Part shown: positions 27,280-35,524 of the stretch, in pieces
How positions within the stretch are numbered: position 1 is the stretch's first letter
Layout of the letters: the number at the start of each line of letters is the position of its first letter
NCBI GenBank assembly: GCA_934351255.1
Contig: CAKRJH010000004.1
Coordinates: 62,001-126,000, forward strand
DNA length: 64,000 nucleotides
Source: an uncultured Lachnospiraceae bacterium
GTDB taxonomy: Bacteria; Bacillota; Clostridia; Lachnospirales; Lachnospiraceae
Direction: 5' to 3'
Position numbers and translations under genes: made by a program
The notes under the pieces: generated by a model
Database searches by the model: none
What the model was told of the DNA's origin: nothing
The model's input: the letters and a program-made list of their open reading frames with translations, nothing else

Positions 27280-28548
27280 ATGCCCGTTAAAAAGATTCGA
27301 TATCGAGACCGACATCTGCTCAGGCAGGAAGCGGCACCGGTGATCCGGGAGGCCGAGGAGATCTCGCGGGAAGAAAAGAAATATCGTGAGGCAGTAGGCC
27401 TTATGACGGCGGTGGACTGTGTCAGCCATTATGAGCGCGTTGCAATCTCCCTGGAGAGCGCCGCAAAGCTGTTTGACACTCTGCCGGGATACAAGGACAG
27501 CGAACAGCTTGCCAGAAAATGCCGTGAGGATGCCGAGGATGTGCGCACCAAAGGCCGGAAGCGTGCCTATGAAAAGGCATTGGAGGATGAGAAACAGGCC
27601 TCCTCGGATCTGGATCTGCGGACAGTCAAGGCGGATCTGGAGGAACTGCACGGCTATGAGGACAGTCAGGCGCATATGGATGCCTGCGACCGGGAACTGG
27701 AACGGCGCGAAAAGTCCAAGAATATCAAGTCCAGGCTGATATTGGCAGGGATTCTGGTGGTGCTGCTGGCAATCTGTTATGTGACGCCGGTCAAGCCGTT
27801 TGCCAAGGGTTATATCCATCAGAAGCGCGGCGAGTACAAGGCAGCGATCCTGAATTACAAGCAGGCGCTGGCTATCCCAACAGCCGACAAAAAGATTCTG
27901 GCATGCCGCTATGAGCTTGCCAGACATGCCTATGAACAGGGCAATACGGATAAGGCGTTGGAACTTTGCCACAAGGCCATGGGCAATGATTCGGCGGACA
28001 AGCTGGGGGCGCAGATCGAGATGGATGCGCTGCAGGGCGTGATGCCGGGAGACGAAGTTTCCTTTGGTAAACTGAACTGGGTTGTTCTGGACCGACAGGG
28101 GAAGCAGATCCTTCTGATGCAGAGGGATGATGAGAAGGTCCGCACGAAGAAATATGACGACGAAGGTCTGTCCTGGGAGCAGGACTGCTATCTGAGACGA
28201 TATCTGCAGTCAAAACTGCGCACGGCGGTGCTGACATCGTATGAGAAAAAGATGATCATCCAGGCAGACCATATGCCGGATGTCAAAGAGGATGATAAGA
28301 AACTGGATTATCTGTATGTGCTCAGCGAGAGTGAGTACGGCAAGTACCGTCAGAAGATTCATGTGGATGGTACGATGTGGCTGCGTGACAGCAGGGGAAG
28401 CCAGGCAAGTGTGGCCGGCGGAGATGGTCAGACCGGAGTGCAGGATATGGCCGCCGAGGCAAAGGTGGTACCGGTGGTCCGGGTCAGTACAGATCCTGAA
28501 GTTCTGGTTCCCACACCGGCGCCGACACCATACACCAAATCCAAATAA
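27280..28548 (+). CDS. Membrane protein with TPR-like repeats and DUF6273-like domain
   Basis: 422 aa. A charged cytoplasmic helical region (~1-145) with TPR-like units (YKDSEQLARKC, GYEDSQAHMDAC) precedes one TM helix (~152-172, LILAGILVVLLAICYV). Outside, a second TPR-like part (RGEYKAAILNYKQAL) leads to a DUF6273-like domain (~255-390, SFGKLNWVVLDRQGKQILLM and WEQDCYLRRYLQS). The C-terminus is a Pro/Thr tail. The ATG at 27280 has GGAG 6 bases upstream; ATG 27268 overlaps that site. The function is unknown. Neighbouring MraY-like and teichoic-acid genes suggest an envelope role, but that is only context. Confidence 0.8.
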   Translation: MPVKKIRYRDRHLLRQEAAPVIREAEEISREEKKYREAVGLMTAVDCVSHYERVAISLESAAKLFDTLPGYKDSEQLARKCREDAEDVRTKGRKRAYEKALEDEKQASSDLDLRTVKADLEELHGYEDSQAHMDACDRELERREKSKNIKSRLILAGILVVLLAICYVTPVKPFAKGYIHQKRGEYKAAILNYKQALAIPTADKKILACRYELARHAYEQGNTDKALELCHKAMGNDSADKLGAQIEMDALQGVMPGDEVSFGKLNWVVLDRQGKQILLMQRDDEKVRTKKYDDEGLSWEQDCYLRRYLQSKLRTAVLTSYEKKMIIQADHMPDVKEDDKKLDYLYVLSESEYGKYRQKIHVDGTMWLRDSRGSQASVAGGDGQTGVQDMAAEAKVVPVVRVSTDPEVLVPTPAPTPYTKSK

Positions 28549-28575
28549 TTACTGAACAAAATGGAGGTTGTTTTC

Positions 28576-29541
28576 GTGTACAATTTACTCAAAGATATCG
28601 TCACATCCAATGAAATGCTGATGCTGGGGATCATCGTGGCGTTTGTTCTGACATTTCTCTGCCTGAAATTTCCGTGGTCTTTCCTTCCGGCAGATCAGGG
28701 ACGTGCTTTTGCGATCAATGGGGCGCAGTCCAAGGGAAAGATCCGCGGCGTGGGACTGCCGTTTGTTATCTGTTTTATTGTGGCAAGCCTGCTGTTTCTG
28801 CCGATCAGCCGTGAGTATATCATCTATATGATCCTGCTGTTTGCCATGATGCTCAGCGGATATCTGGATGATGCGGCCAAGACGCCGTGGAACGATTACA
28901 AGAAGGGCGCGATCGATCTGGTGCTTGCCCTGATGACTATGTGGACATTTGTAGTACATAATGACACGGCATTATATCTGGGAAGCACACGGTTTGAACT
29001 TCCGGCTGCCGTATATTTTATCCTTGGTGTGGTGCTTCTGTGGGTTTCTGTCAATGTAACGAACTGCAGCGATGGTGTGGATGGCCTGTGTGCCAGCCTG
29101 TGCTGCGTTGTGATGGTGGGCTTTGCGTTCCTGTTCCAGAAGCAGCTTGCGTCCTATGCGGGAGCGGCATTGATCTTTGTGGCGGTACTTCTGGCATATC
29201 TCTGCTTTAACACCAAGCCGAGTTCCATGCTGATGGGAGATGCCGGATCGAGAGCGCTGGGATTTTTTCTGGCAGTGCTGGCGATGAAGAGCGGACATCC
29301 GGTAATCTATCTGCTGATGGCAGCCGTGATCATTGTGGACGGAGGTATTGGTCTGGTCAAGATCTTCCTGCTCCGGTTTTTCAAGATCTCTATCCTGAAA
29401 AATACACGGACTCCGCTGCACGATCATGTGCGCAAGGAGAAGGAATGGTCCGACACGCAGGTGGTTGCCCGCTTTTGCATTATCCAGATGATCTTTGTGC
29501 TGGCAGCCTGTCTGCTGATGTCATTTTGTGGAGTACGATAA
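28576..29541 (+). CDS. MraY-like phospho-sugar (UDP-MurNAc-pentapeptide type) transferase
   Basis: Polytopic membrane transferase of the MraY/WecA family, 321 aa, ~10 helices. Key cytoplasmic motifs are visible: SGYLDDAAK (first Asp pair), NVTNCSDGVDGL (NxTDG-like), MLMGDAGSRALG and a C-terminal TPLHDHVRK segment, where MraY normally has HHH. The WSDTQVVARFCI end is MraY-like. GTG 28576 is used, 8 bases after ATGGAGG. It is not in a division/cell-wall cluster, so it is probably a paralog of the housekeeping MraY. It would transfer a UDP-linked muramoyl-type substrate to undecaprenyl phosphate. Confidence 0.85.
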   Translation: MYNLLKDIVTSNEMLMLGIIVAFVLTFLCLKFPWSFLPADQGRAFAINGAQSKGKIRGVGLPFVICFIVASLLFLPISREYIIYMILLFAMMLSGYLDDAAKTPWNDYKKGAIDLVLALMTMWTFVVHNDTALYLGSTRFELPAAVYFILGVVLLWVSVNVTNCSDGVDGLCASLCCVVMVGFAFLFQKQLASYAGAALIFVAVLLAYLCFNTKPSSMLMGDAGSRALGFFLAVLAMKSGHPVIYLLMAAVIIVDGGIGLVKIFLLRFFKISILKNTRTPLHDHVRKEKEWSDTQVVARFCIIQMIFVLAACLLMSFCGVR

Positions 29542-29580
29542 AAGAATGATGCGTCTGCAAAGGCGCAGGGGAATGTGAAC

Positions 29581-30723
29581 ATGAGATATATTATTCCTGA
29601 TTATTATCAAGAATTTACATGCATTGCCGACCGGTGCACAGACACGTGCTGTGCCGGCTGGCAGATCATGATCGATGACAGGTCTTATCGGAAATACCGT
29701 CGGATGAGAGGCGCATATGCAAAGACCCTCAAACAGTCTGTGGACTGGAAACAGCATTGTTTCCGCCAGACCGGGGACTTGCGTTGCGCTTTTTTAAATG
29801 AGGACAATCTCTGCGAGATGTACCGGAACCTGGGGCCACAGAGCCTGTGCAAGACCTGTCACAATTACCCGCGGCATATCGAGGAGTTTGAGAATGTCCG
29901 CAGGATCAGTCTGTCGGTATCATGCCCGGAGGTGGCGAGGATGCTGGTGGAGAGGGAGGATGCGATCACCTACCGCGAATATGAACGGGAGGGAACGGAG
30001 GAATATGAGTTCTTTGACTATATTCTCTACGATCAGCTTGTGGCCGGACGAAAGGTCATGATCGAGCAGCTGCAGGACCGCAGCCTGCCGCTTGTGGTGC
30101 GCTGCGGCCTGGTGCTGGGGCTGGCACATGACATGCACATCCGGATCGGAAAGGGACGGGCGGTCACCTGCCCGGAACTGTTTGACCGGTATCGCCAGCC
30201 GCTGGTGATCCGGCTTGTCACCAGGAGACTGGGAAGGAGAGCGTCCTTCTATGAGAGATCTCAGGAACTCATGCAGGAACTGAAGAGTCTGGAACGTCTG
30301 CAGCCGGCATGGGGATGGCTTCTGGAGGAGGCGCAGCAGAATTTGTATTCCGGAGGACAGGAGACGTATGACCTGCTCCATCGGGAGTTTGAACAGTGGT
30401 GGAAGGCTGAGTTTGCACATCTTGGGATCGTGTTGGAGCATCTTCTGGTTTATTTTCTGGACACTTATTTCTGTGGGGCGGTCTATGACGAGGAAGTCTA
30501 TGCGATGACACAGTTTGGCATGCAGCAGGCTGTGATGATCTATGAACTGTGGCTGGCGGCATGGATCCGTAACGGACGCACGCTGGACCGGGAGGATCTC
30601 ACGGAGATCATCTACCGATATTCCAGAGAGATTGAACATTCGGATGTCAATATCCGTGAACTGGAGGAATTTGCATGGGAACATCCGTGGATCCCATTTG
30701 TGAAAAAGAAGAAAGGGGAGTGA
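29581..30723 (+). CDS. FliB-like cysteine-cluster protein (flagellin lysine-N-methylase family)
   Basis: Cytosolic protein of 380 aa, with the N-terminal cysteine-rich FliB/YkgJ-type region: CIADRCTDTCCAGWQI, then CAFL, CEMYRNLG and CKTCHNYPR, suggesting a metal cluster. The rest is helical (LGLAHDMHIRIG, YFLDTYFCGAVYDEEV). The family is named after Salmonella FliB, which methylates flagellin lysines. No flagellar gene is present in this window, so the substrate may lie elsewhere or be different. ATG 29581 is preferred over GTG 29575 on spacing to CAGGGG. The M18 aminopeptidase begins 5 bases downstream. Confidence 0.85.
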   Translation: MRYIIPDYYQEFTCIADRCTDTCCAGWQIMIDDRSYRKYRRMRGAYAKTLKQSVDWKQHCFRQTGDLRCAFLNEDNLCEMYRNLGPQSLCKTCHNYPRHIEEFENVRRISLSVSCPEVARMLVEREDAITYREYEREGTEEYEFFDYILYDQLVAGRKVMIEQLQDRSLPLVVRCGLVLGLAHDMHIRIGKGRAVTCPELFDRYRQPLVIRLVTRRLGRRASFYERSQELMQELKSLERLQPAWGWLLEEAQQNLYSGGQETYDLLHREFEQWWKAEFAHLGIVLEHLLVYFLDTYFCGAVYDEEVYAMTQFGMQQAVMIYELWLAAWIRNGRTLDREDLTEIIYRYSREIEHSDVNIRELEEFAWEHPWIPFVKKKKGE

Positions 30724-30728
30724 GAACG

Positions 30729-32072
30729 ATGTATCAGAAGACAGCACAGAAGTTACTCGATTTTATCTCGCAAAGTCCGAGCTGCTATCACGTCGTGGAC
30801 AATTTTAAGAAACGGCTGGAGGCGGAGGGATTTGAGGAACTGCAGGAGCATGAGGGCTGGGATCTGGCGCCCGGGGGAGGGTATTATGTCACCCGCAACG
30901 GCTCCTCGATCATCGCGTTTACACTGCCGCATCTGCCGGTCACCAATTTCCTGATCGCGGCATCACACAGTGATTCTCCGACCTTCAAGATCAAGGAAAA
31001 TCCTGAGATGCTGGTGGACGGACACTATCTGGAACTGAATGCGGAGGGATACGGTGGAATGCTTTGTTCGACCTGGTTTGACCGTCCTCTCTCCATCGCA
31101 GGAAGGGCTGTGGTCAGCACGACGGCAGGTGTTGCGAGCCGGCTGGTCAATTTTGACAGGGATCTGGTGATGATCCCAAGCTGCGCGATCCATATGAACC
31201 GCAAGGCCAATGACGGATATTCGTATAATCTGCAGAAGGATATGATCCCATTGTTCGGACAGGAGAGCGACCAGGGCAGCTTTATGAAACTTCTGGCGGA
31301 GGAACTGCAGGTGGAGCCGGAGGAGATCCTTGGCACGGATCTGTTTTTGTACAACCGCACCAGGGGATGCATCTGGGGCAGCGACGATGAGTTTATCGCC
31401 AGCCCGAAACTGGACGATCTGGAGTGCGCGTACAGCACGATGGAGGCATTGATCGGTATCAAGCACAAGCTGGATGCCGACGAGTTCTATGCGGGTACCT
31501 CGGTCAACATCTGCGCGGTCTTTGACAATGAAGAGGTGGGCAGTTCGACCAGGCAGGGCGCGGATTCCTCATTCCTGGAGGACATCCTGGGGCGCATCGG
31601 CCAGGATTATGCCATGAGCGCCGAGGAGTATCTGTGTTGTCTGGCCGGAAGTTTTATGGTTTCCGCGGACAATGCTCATGCGGTACACCCACATCATCTG
31701 GACAAGGCAGACCCGACCAACCGTCCGTATATGAACCGGGGCGTGGTCATCAAGTACAATGCCAACCAGAAATACACCACGGATGCGGTGTCGGCGGCGG
31801 TCTTCCGCAGGATCTGTGAGACCGCGGACATTCCGGTGCAGACATATGTGAACCGTTCTGATGTGCCGGGGGGATCTACGCTTGGCAATCTGTCCGGACG
31901 TCATGTGTCGATCAATTCTGTCGATATTGGGCTGGCGCAGCTTGCGATGCATTCCAGCTATGAGACGGCGGGAGTGATGGATGTATGGCATCTGCAGCAG
32001 GCTGTGGAGGCATTTTTTGGCACGGCGGTTAACAGGATTGCAGATGGTCAATATGAGACACGCACACTTTGA
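30729..32072 (+). CDS. M18-family metalloaminopeptidase
   Basis: Cytosolic zinc aminopeptidase of 447 aa (aspartyl aminopeptidase/ApeA type). Metal ligands and catalytic residues sit in ASHSDSPTFK, PKLDDLECA, AVFDNEEVGSSTRQGA and SADNAHAVHPHH; the C-terminal YNANQKYTTDAVSAAVFR block is diagnostic. ATG 30729 follows AGGGGAGTGAG; the upstream GTG reading frame extension is inside the FliB-like gene. It is probably co-transcribed with the gene before it. It removes N-terminal residues from peptides in protein turnover. Confidence 0.94.
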   Translation: MYQKTAQKLLDFISQSPSCYHVVDNFKKRLEAEGFEELQEHEGWDLAPGGGYYVTRNGSSIIAFTLPHLPVTNFLIAASHSDSPTFKIKENPEMLVDGHYLELNAEGYGGMLCSTWFDRPLSIAGRAVVSTTAGVASRLVNFDRDLVMIPSCAIHMNRKANDGYSYNLQKDMIPLFGQESDQGSFMKLLAEELQVEPEEILGTDLFLYNRTRGCIWGSDDEFIASPKLDDLECAYSTMEALIGIKHKLDADEFYAGTSVNICAVFDNEEVGSSTRQGADSSFLEDILGRIGQDYAMSAEEYLCCLAGSFMVSADNAHAVHPHHLDKADPTNRPYMNRGVVIKYNANQKYTTDAVSAAVFRRICETADIPVQTYVNRSDVPGGSTLGNLSGRHVSINSVDIGLAQLAMHSSYETAGVMDVWHLQQAVEAFFGTAVNRIADGQYETRTL

Positions 32073-32097
32073 TTTGATGCGGGTTATGTGATAAAAT
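32069..32097 (+). promoter_or_regulatory. Candidate promoter of fabV
   Basis: TTGATT (32069-32074), 17 bases, TAAAAT (32092-32097). The -35 box overlaps the aminopeptidase stop. Confidence 0.6.
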
Positions 32098-32133
32098 ACA
32101 GGTAAACTTTGAGAAATGGAGAACACAGACAGT

Positions 32134-33339
32134 ATGATTATAGAACCTAAAGTGCGCGGATTTATCTGCACCACGGCACACCCGGAAGGATGTGCACAAA
32201 ACATTGCCAGACAGATTGCATATGCAAAGAAGATGCCTGCGACTCAGGGGGCCGGAAAGGTGCTGGTCATCGGGGCATCTACCGGATACGGACTCGCTTC
32301 CAGGATCGCCTGCGCATATTCTTGTGGGGCTGATACGATTGGCGTTATCTTTGACAAGCCATCCAAGAACCAGAAGAGAACCGCAACGCCGGGCTGGTAC
32401 AACACCGCCGCATTTGAGCGGTGTGCCACGCAGGACGGCCTGTATGCCAAGAGCATTAACGGGGACGCTTTCAGTCAGGAGATCAAGGATCAGACGATTG
32501 AGATGATCCGACGGGACTGGGGCAAGGCAGACATGGTGATCTACAGCCTGGCTGCACCGAGAAGGACGACACCGGATGGGCAGACATACCAGTCTGTGCT
32601 GAAGACGACAGGTGATTCGTACACGAACCAGACGATCAATCTGCGCACCGGCGAGATCGCTCCGGTTACGATCGAGCCTGCGACCGGCGAGGAGATTGAT
32701 GCCACTGTCAAAGTCATGGGCGGTGAGGACTGGAAAATGTGGATCGATGCATTGACGCAGGCGGATGTTCTCGAGAAGGACGCTGTGACCGTGGCGTATT
32801 CGTACATCGGACCGGAGGTGACCTATCCGATCTACAAGGAAGGATCCATCGGACAGGCCAAGAAGGATCTTTACCGCAGTGCCACAGAGATCTGTGACAG
32901 CCATCCGGGTATCCGGGCGGTGGTATCTGTGAACAAGGCAGTCGTGACACAGTCCAGCGCGGCGATTCCGATCGTGCCGTTGTATTTGTCGATCCTGTTT
33001 AAGGTGATGAAGGAAGAGGGGCTGCATGAGAACTGCATGGAGCAGATGTACCGGATGATCCACGACCGCATTTTTACGCCGGAGGGGATCATTACCGATG
33101 AGCAGGGGCTGATCCGTATGGACGACTGGGAGATGAAACCGGAAGTGCAGGACAGAGTCAAAGAGATCTGGAACAGGGTGGAAGCCGGGGAAATCACGAC
33201 GGACAACCTGAAAGAATATACAGATATTGAGGGGTATTGGCAGGAATTTTATGAGATGTTCGGATTCTCCCTGGATGGGGTTGATTACGGGCAGGATGTG
33301 GACATTGACCAGGAGATTCCAAGTCTGCAGCAAGACTAA
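32134..33339 (+). CDS. fabV: Enoyl-ACP/trans-2-enoyl-CoA reductase FabV
   Basis: NADH-dependent reductase for the last step of fatty-acid elongation, 401 aa, the usual length. FabV signatures are RGFICTTAHPEG at the N-terminus, the cofactor loop VLVIGASTGYGLASRI and the catalytic Tyr-(8)-Lys in AYSYIGPEVTYPIYK, with a second KxxxxTA-type block at QSSAAIPIVPLY. I choose ATG 32134 because the family starts at MII; ATG 32116 overlaps the GGAG site. The cytidylate-kinase-like gene follows after 22 bases in the same operon. In Clostridia this family also includes crotonyl-CoA reductases (Ter), so either role is possible. Confidence 0.92.
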   Translation: MIIEPKVRGFICTTAHPEGCAQNIARQIAYAKKMPATQGAGKVLVIGASTGYGLASRIACAYSCGADTIGVIFDKPSKNQKRTATPGWYNTAAFERCATQDGLYAKSINGDAFSQEIKDQTIEMIRRDWGKADMVIYSLAAPRRTTPDGQTYQSVLKTTGDSYTNQTINLRTGEIAPVTIEPATGEEIDATVKVMGGEDWKMWIDALTQADVLEKDAVTVAYSYIGPEVTYPIYKEGSIGQAKKDLYRSATEICDSHPGIRAVVSVNKAVVTQSSAAIPIVPLYLSILFKVMKEEGLHENCMEQMYRMIHDRIFTPEGIITDEQGLIRMDDWEMKPEVQDRVKEIWNRVEAGEITTDNLKEYTDIEGYWQEFYEMFGFSLDGVDYGQDVDIDQEIPSLQQD

Positions 33340-33361
33340 GCAGTGAAAGGGGTTGACAGCG

Positions 33362-33970
33362 ATGAACAAGATTATTACCATCAGCAGACAGTATGGAAGC
33401 GGCGGCCGTGAGATCGGCCAGAAACTGGCAGAGGCCTATGGCATTCCATTCTATGACAATGAACTGATCACACGCGCAGCCAAGGAGAGCGGCTTTGCCG
33501 AGGAGACCTTTGCCAGAGCGGAGGACAAGGCGACCAACAGCCTGTTGTATTCCCTGGCGATGGGGATCAATGTCTATGGGAATCAGGACTTTGGCTACGG
33601 CGGACTGTCCCTGGATGACAGGATTTTTCTGGCCCAGTCGGATGTGATCCGCAAGGTGGCAGAAGAAGGGCCATGCGTGATCGTGGGACGCTGTGCCGAT
33701 TATGTGCTCAAGGAATATGACAATGTATTCAATCTCTTCGTGGAGGCCGGGATGGATTTCCGTCTGAAGCGTGCGGTGGAATCCTATGGCATCGACCCGA
33801 AGAAGGCCGGAGAGGTGATCGTCAAGCGGGATAAGAGCCGTGCCAACTACTACAATTACCATGTGGGCGAAAAGTGGACGAACCTGACTAATTATGATCT
33901 GGTGGTCCGCAGTGATCTCATGGGAATTGACCGCGCGGTCGAGTGCGTGAAGACGTATCTTGGACAATAG
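33362..33970 (+). CDS. Cytidylate-kinase-like protein
   Basis: Small P-loop kinase of the cytidylate kinase-like family (PF13189 type), 202 aa. The N-terminus IITISRQYGSGGREIGQKLA carries the glycine-rich loop; YDNELI and the SRANYYNYH block near the C-terminus are typical. ATG 33362 is 9 bases after AAAGGGG. The substrate of this family is not established. It ends the fabV operon; a terminator lies at 34004. Confidence 0.88.
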   Translation: MNKIITISRQYGSGGREIGQKLAEAYGIPFYDNELITRAAKESGFAEETFARAEDKATNSLLYSLAMGINVYGNQDFGYGGLSLDDRIFLAQSDVIRKVAEEGPCVIVGRCADYVLKEYDNVFNLFVEAGMDFRLKRAVESYGIDPKKAGEVIVKRDKSRANYYNYHVGEKWTNLTNYDLVVRSDLMGIDRAVECVKTYLGQ

Positions 33971-33995
33971 TACAAATATTGAGTAAATTGTTGTG

Positions 33996-34024
33996 TTGTA
34001 TTTCCTGCCCGTTAACGGTATACT
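33996..34024 (+). promoter_or_regulatory. Promoter of gltX, overlapping a terminator loop
   Basis: TTGTAT (33996-34001), 17 bases, TATACT (34019-34024). The -10 box lies in the loop of the hairpin at 34004-34035. Confidence 0.6.
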
Positions 34025-34045
34025 GAACGGGCAGGATACTTTTTT
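34004..34045 (+). terminator. Terminator between the fabV operon and gltX
   Basis: A perfect 10-bp stem, CCTGCCCGTT/AACGGGCAGG, with a 12-base loop is followed by ATACTTTTTT. Confidence 0.85.
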
Positions 34046-34060
34046 GATTAGGAGGAAATT

Positions 34061-35518
34061 ATGGGTAAGATCAGAACCAGATTTGCACCGAGCCCTACCG
34101 GCAGGATGCATGTGGGAAATTTAAGAACCGCGCTGTACACCTATCTGATTGCAAAGCATGAAGGCGGAGATTTTGTACTGCGCATAGAAGATACCGATCA
34201 GGAGCGTTATTTTGAGGAAGCCGAGCAGATCATCTACCGTACTCTGGAGAAGACCGGACTGGTTCACGATGAGGGACCGGACAAGGATGGCGGCTATGGT
34301 CCGTATGTGCAGAGTGAGCGTTTTGCGACCGGCATGTACATGAAGTATGCCAAGGAACTGATCGACAAGGGCGAGGCATATTACTGCTTCTGCGACAAAT
34401 GCCGTCTGGAGTCCCTGCGCCGCAAGATCGGTGACAAGGAGATCATTGCATATGACAAGCATTGCCTGCACCTTTCCAAGGAGGAGGTTGAGGCCAACCT
34501 TGCAGCCGGCAAACCATACGTGATCCGTGCCAATGTACCGATGGAAGGTGAGACCACATTCCACGATGAGATCTACGGAGATATTTCCCAGCCGAATGCG
34601 GAGCTGGACGATATGATCCTGATCAAGTCCGATGGCTATCCGACTTACAATTTTGCCAATGTCATTGACGACCATCTGATGAACATCACTCATGTAGTGC
34701 GTGGTAACGAATATCTGTCATCCGCACCGAAGTACACCAGACTCTACCATGCCTTTGGCTGGCAGGAACCGAAATATATCCACTGTCCGCTGATCACCAA
34801 TGAGGAGCACCAGAAACTGAGCAAGAGAAGCGGTCATTCTTCCTATGAGGATCTGATCGAACAGGGCTTTGTCTCTGAGGCCGTGGTCAATTTTGTGGCA
34901 CTGCTTGGCTGGAGTCCGACAGAGGACCGCGAGATCTATTCTCTCGAAGAGCTGGTCAAGGTTTTTGACTACCATCATATCAGCAAGTCCCCGGCGGTCT
35001 TTGACATGGTCAAGCTGAAGTGGATGAATGGTGAGTACATCAAGGCTATGGACAATGACAAGTATTATGAGTATGCATTGCCGGTGATCGATGAGGTCAT
35101 CACGAAGGATCTGGACAAGAAAAAGATTGCCGATCTGGTGAAGACACGTATCGAGGTATTCCCGGATATCAAGGAGAAGATTGACTTCTTCCAGGAACTG
35201 CCGGAGTATGACACCGCGATGTACACCCACAAAAAGATGAAGACGAACAGCGAGAATTCCCTGGAGGTCCTGAAGGATATGCTTCCGATCCTGGAGCAGA
35301 TCGACGAGTTTACACCGGAGAATATCGAGCATGCCTGCAAGGAATATATTGCCGCCAAGGAGATCAAAAACGGAAGATGTCTGTGGCCGCTGCGTACGGC
35401 AGTGTCCGGCAAGCAGATGACACCGGGTGGCGCCTATGAGATCATGGAGATTCTGGGCAAGGAAGAGAGTCTCGCGCGTATCCGCAAGGGCATCGAGATG
35501 CTGGAAGAGGAAGTTTAA
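34061..35518 (+). CDS. gltX: Glutamyl-tRNA synthetase
   Basis: Class I aminoacyl-tRNA synthetase charging tRNA-Glu (probably also tRNA-Gln in Clostridia), 485 aa. The HIGH-equivalent is PSPTGRMHVGN near the N-terminus; the KMSKS-equivalent is KLSKRSGH. RFAPSPTG, IEDTDQERY and RGNEYLSSAPKY are standard. ATG 34061 follows TTAGGAGGAA. The helicase gene begins 6 bases after the stop. Confidence 0.97.
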   Translation: MGKIRTRFAPSPTGRMHVGNLRTALYTYLIAKHEGGDFVLRIEDTDQERYFEEAEQIIYRTLEKTGLVHDEGPDKDGGYGPYVQSERFATGMYMKYAKELIDKGEAYYCFCDKCRLESLRRKIGDKEIIAYDKHCLHLSKEEVEANLAAGKPYVIRANVPMEGETTFHDEIYGDISQPNAELDDMILIKSDGYPTYNFANVIDDHLMNITHVVRGNEYLSSAPKYTRLYHAFGWQEPKYIHCPLITNEEHQKLSKRSGHSSYEDLIEQGFVSEAVVNFVALLGWSPTEDREIYSLEELVKVFDYHHISKSPAVFDMVKLKWMNGEYIKAMDNDKYYEYALPVIDEVITKDLDKKKIADLVKTRIEVFPDIKEKIDFFQELPEYDTAMYTHKKMKTNSENSLEVLKDMLPILEQIDEFTPENIEHACKEYIAAKEIKNGRCLWPLRTAVSGKQMTPGGAYEIMEILGKEESLARIRKGIEMLEEEV

Positions 35519-35524
35519 TATCAT

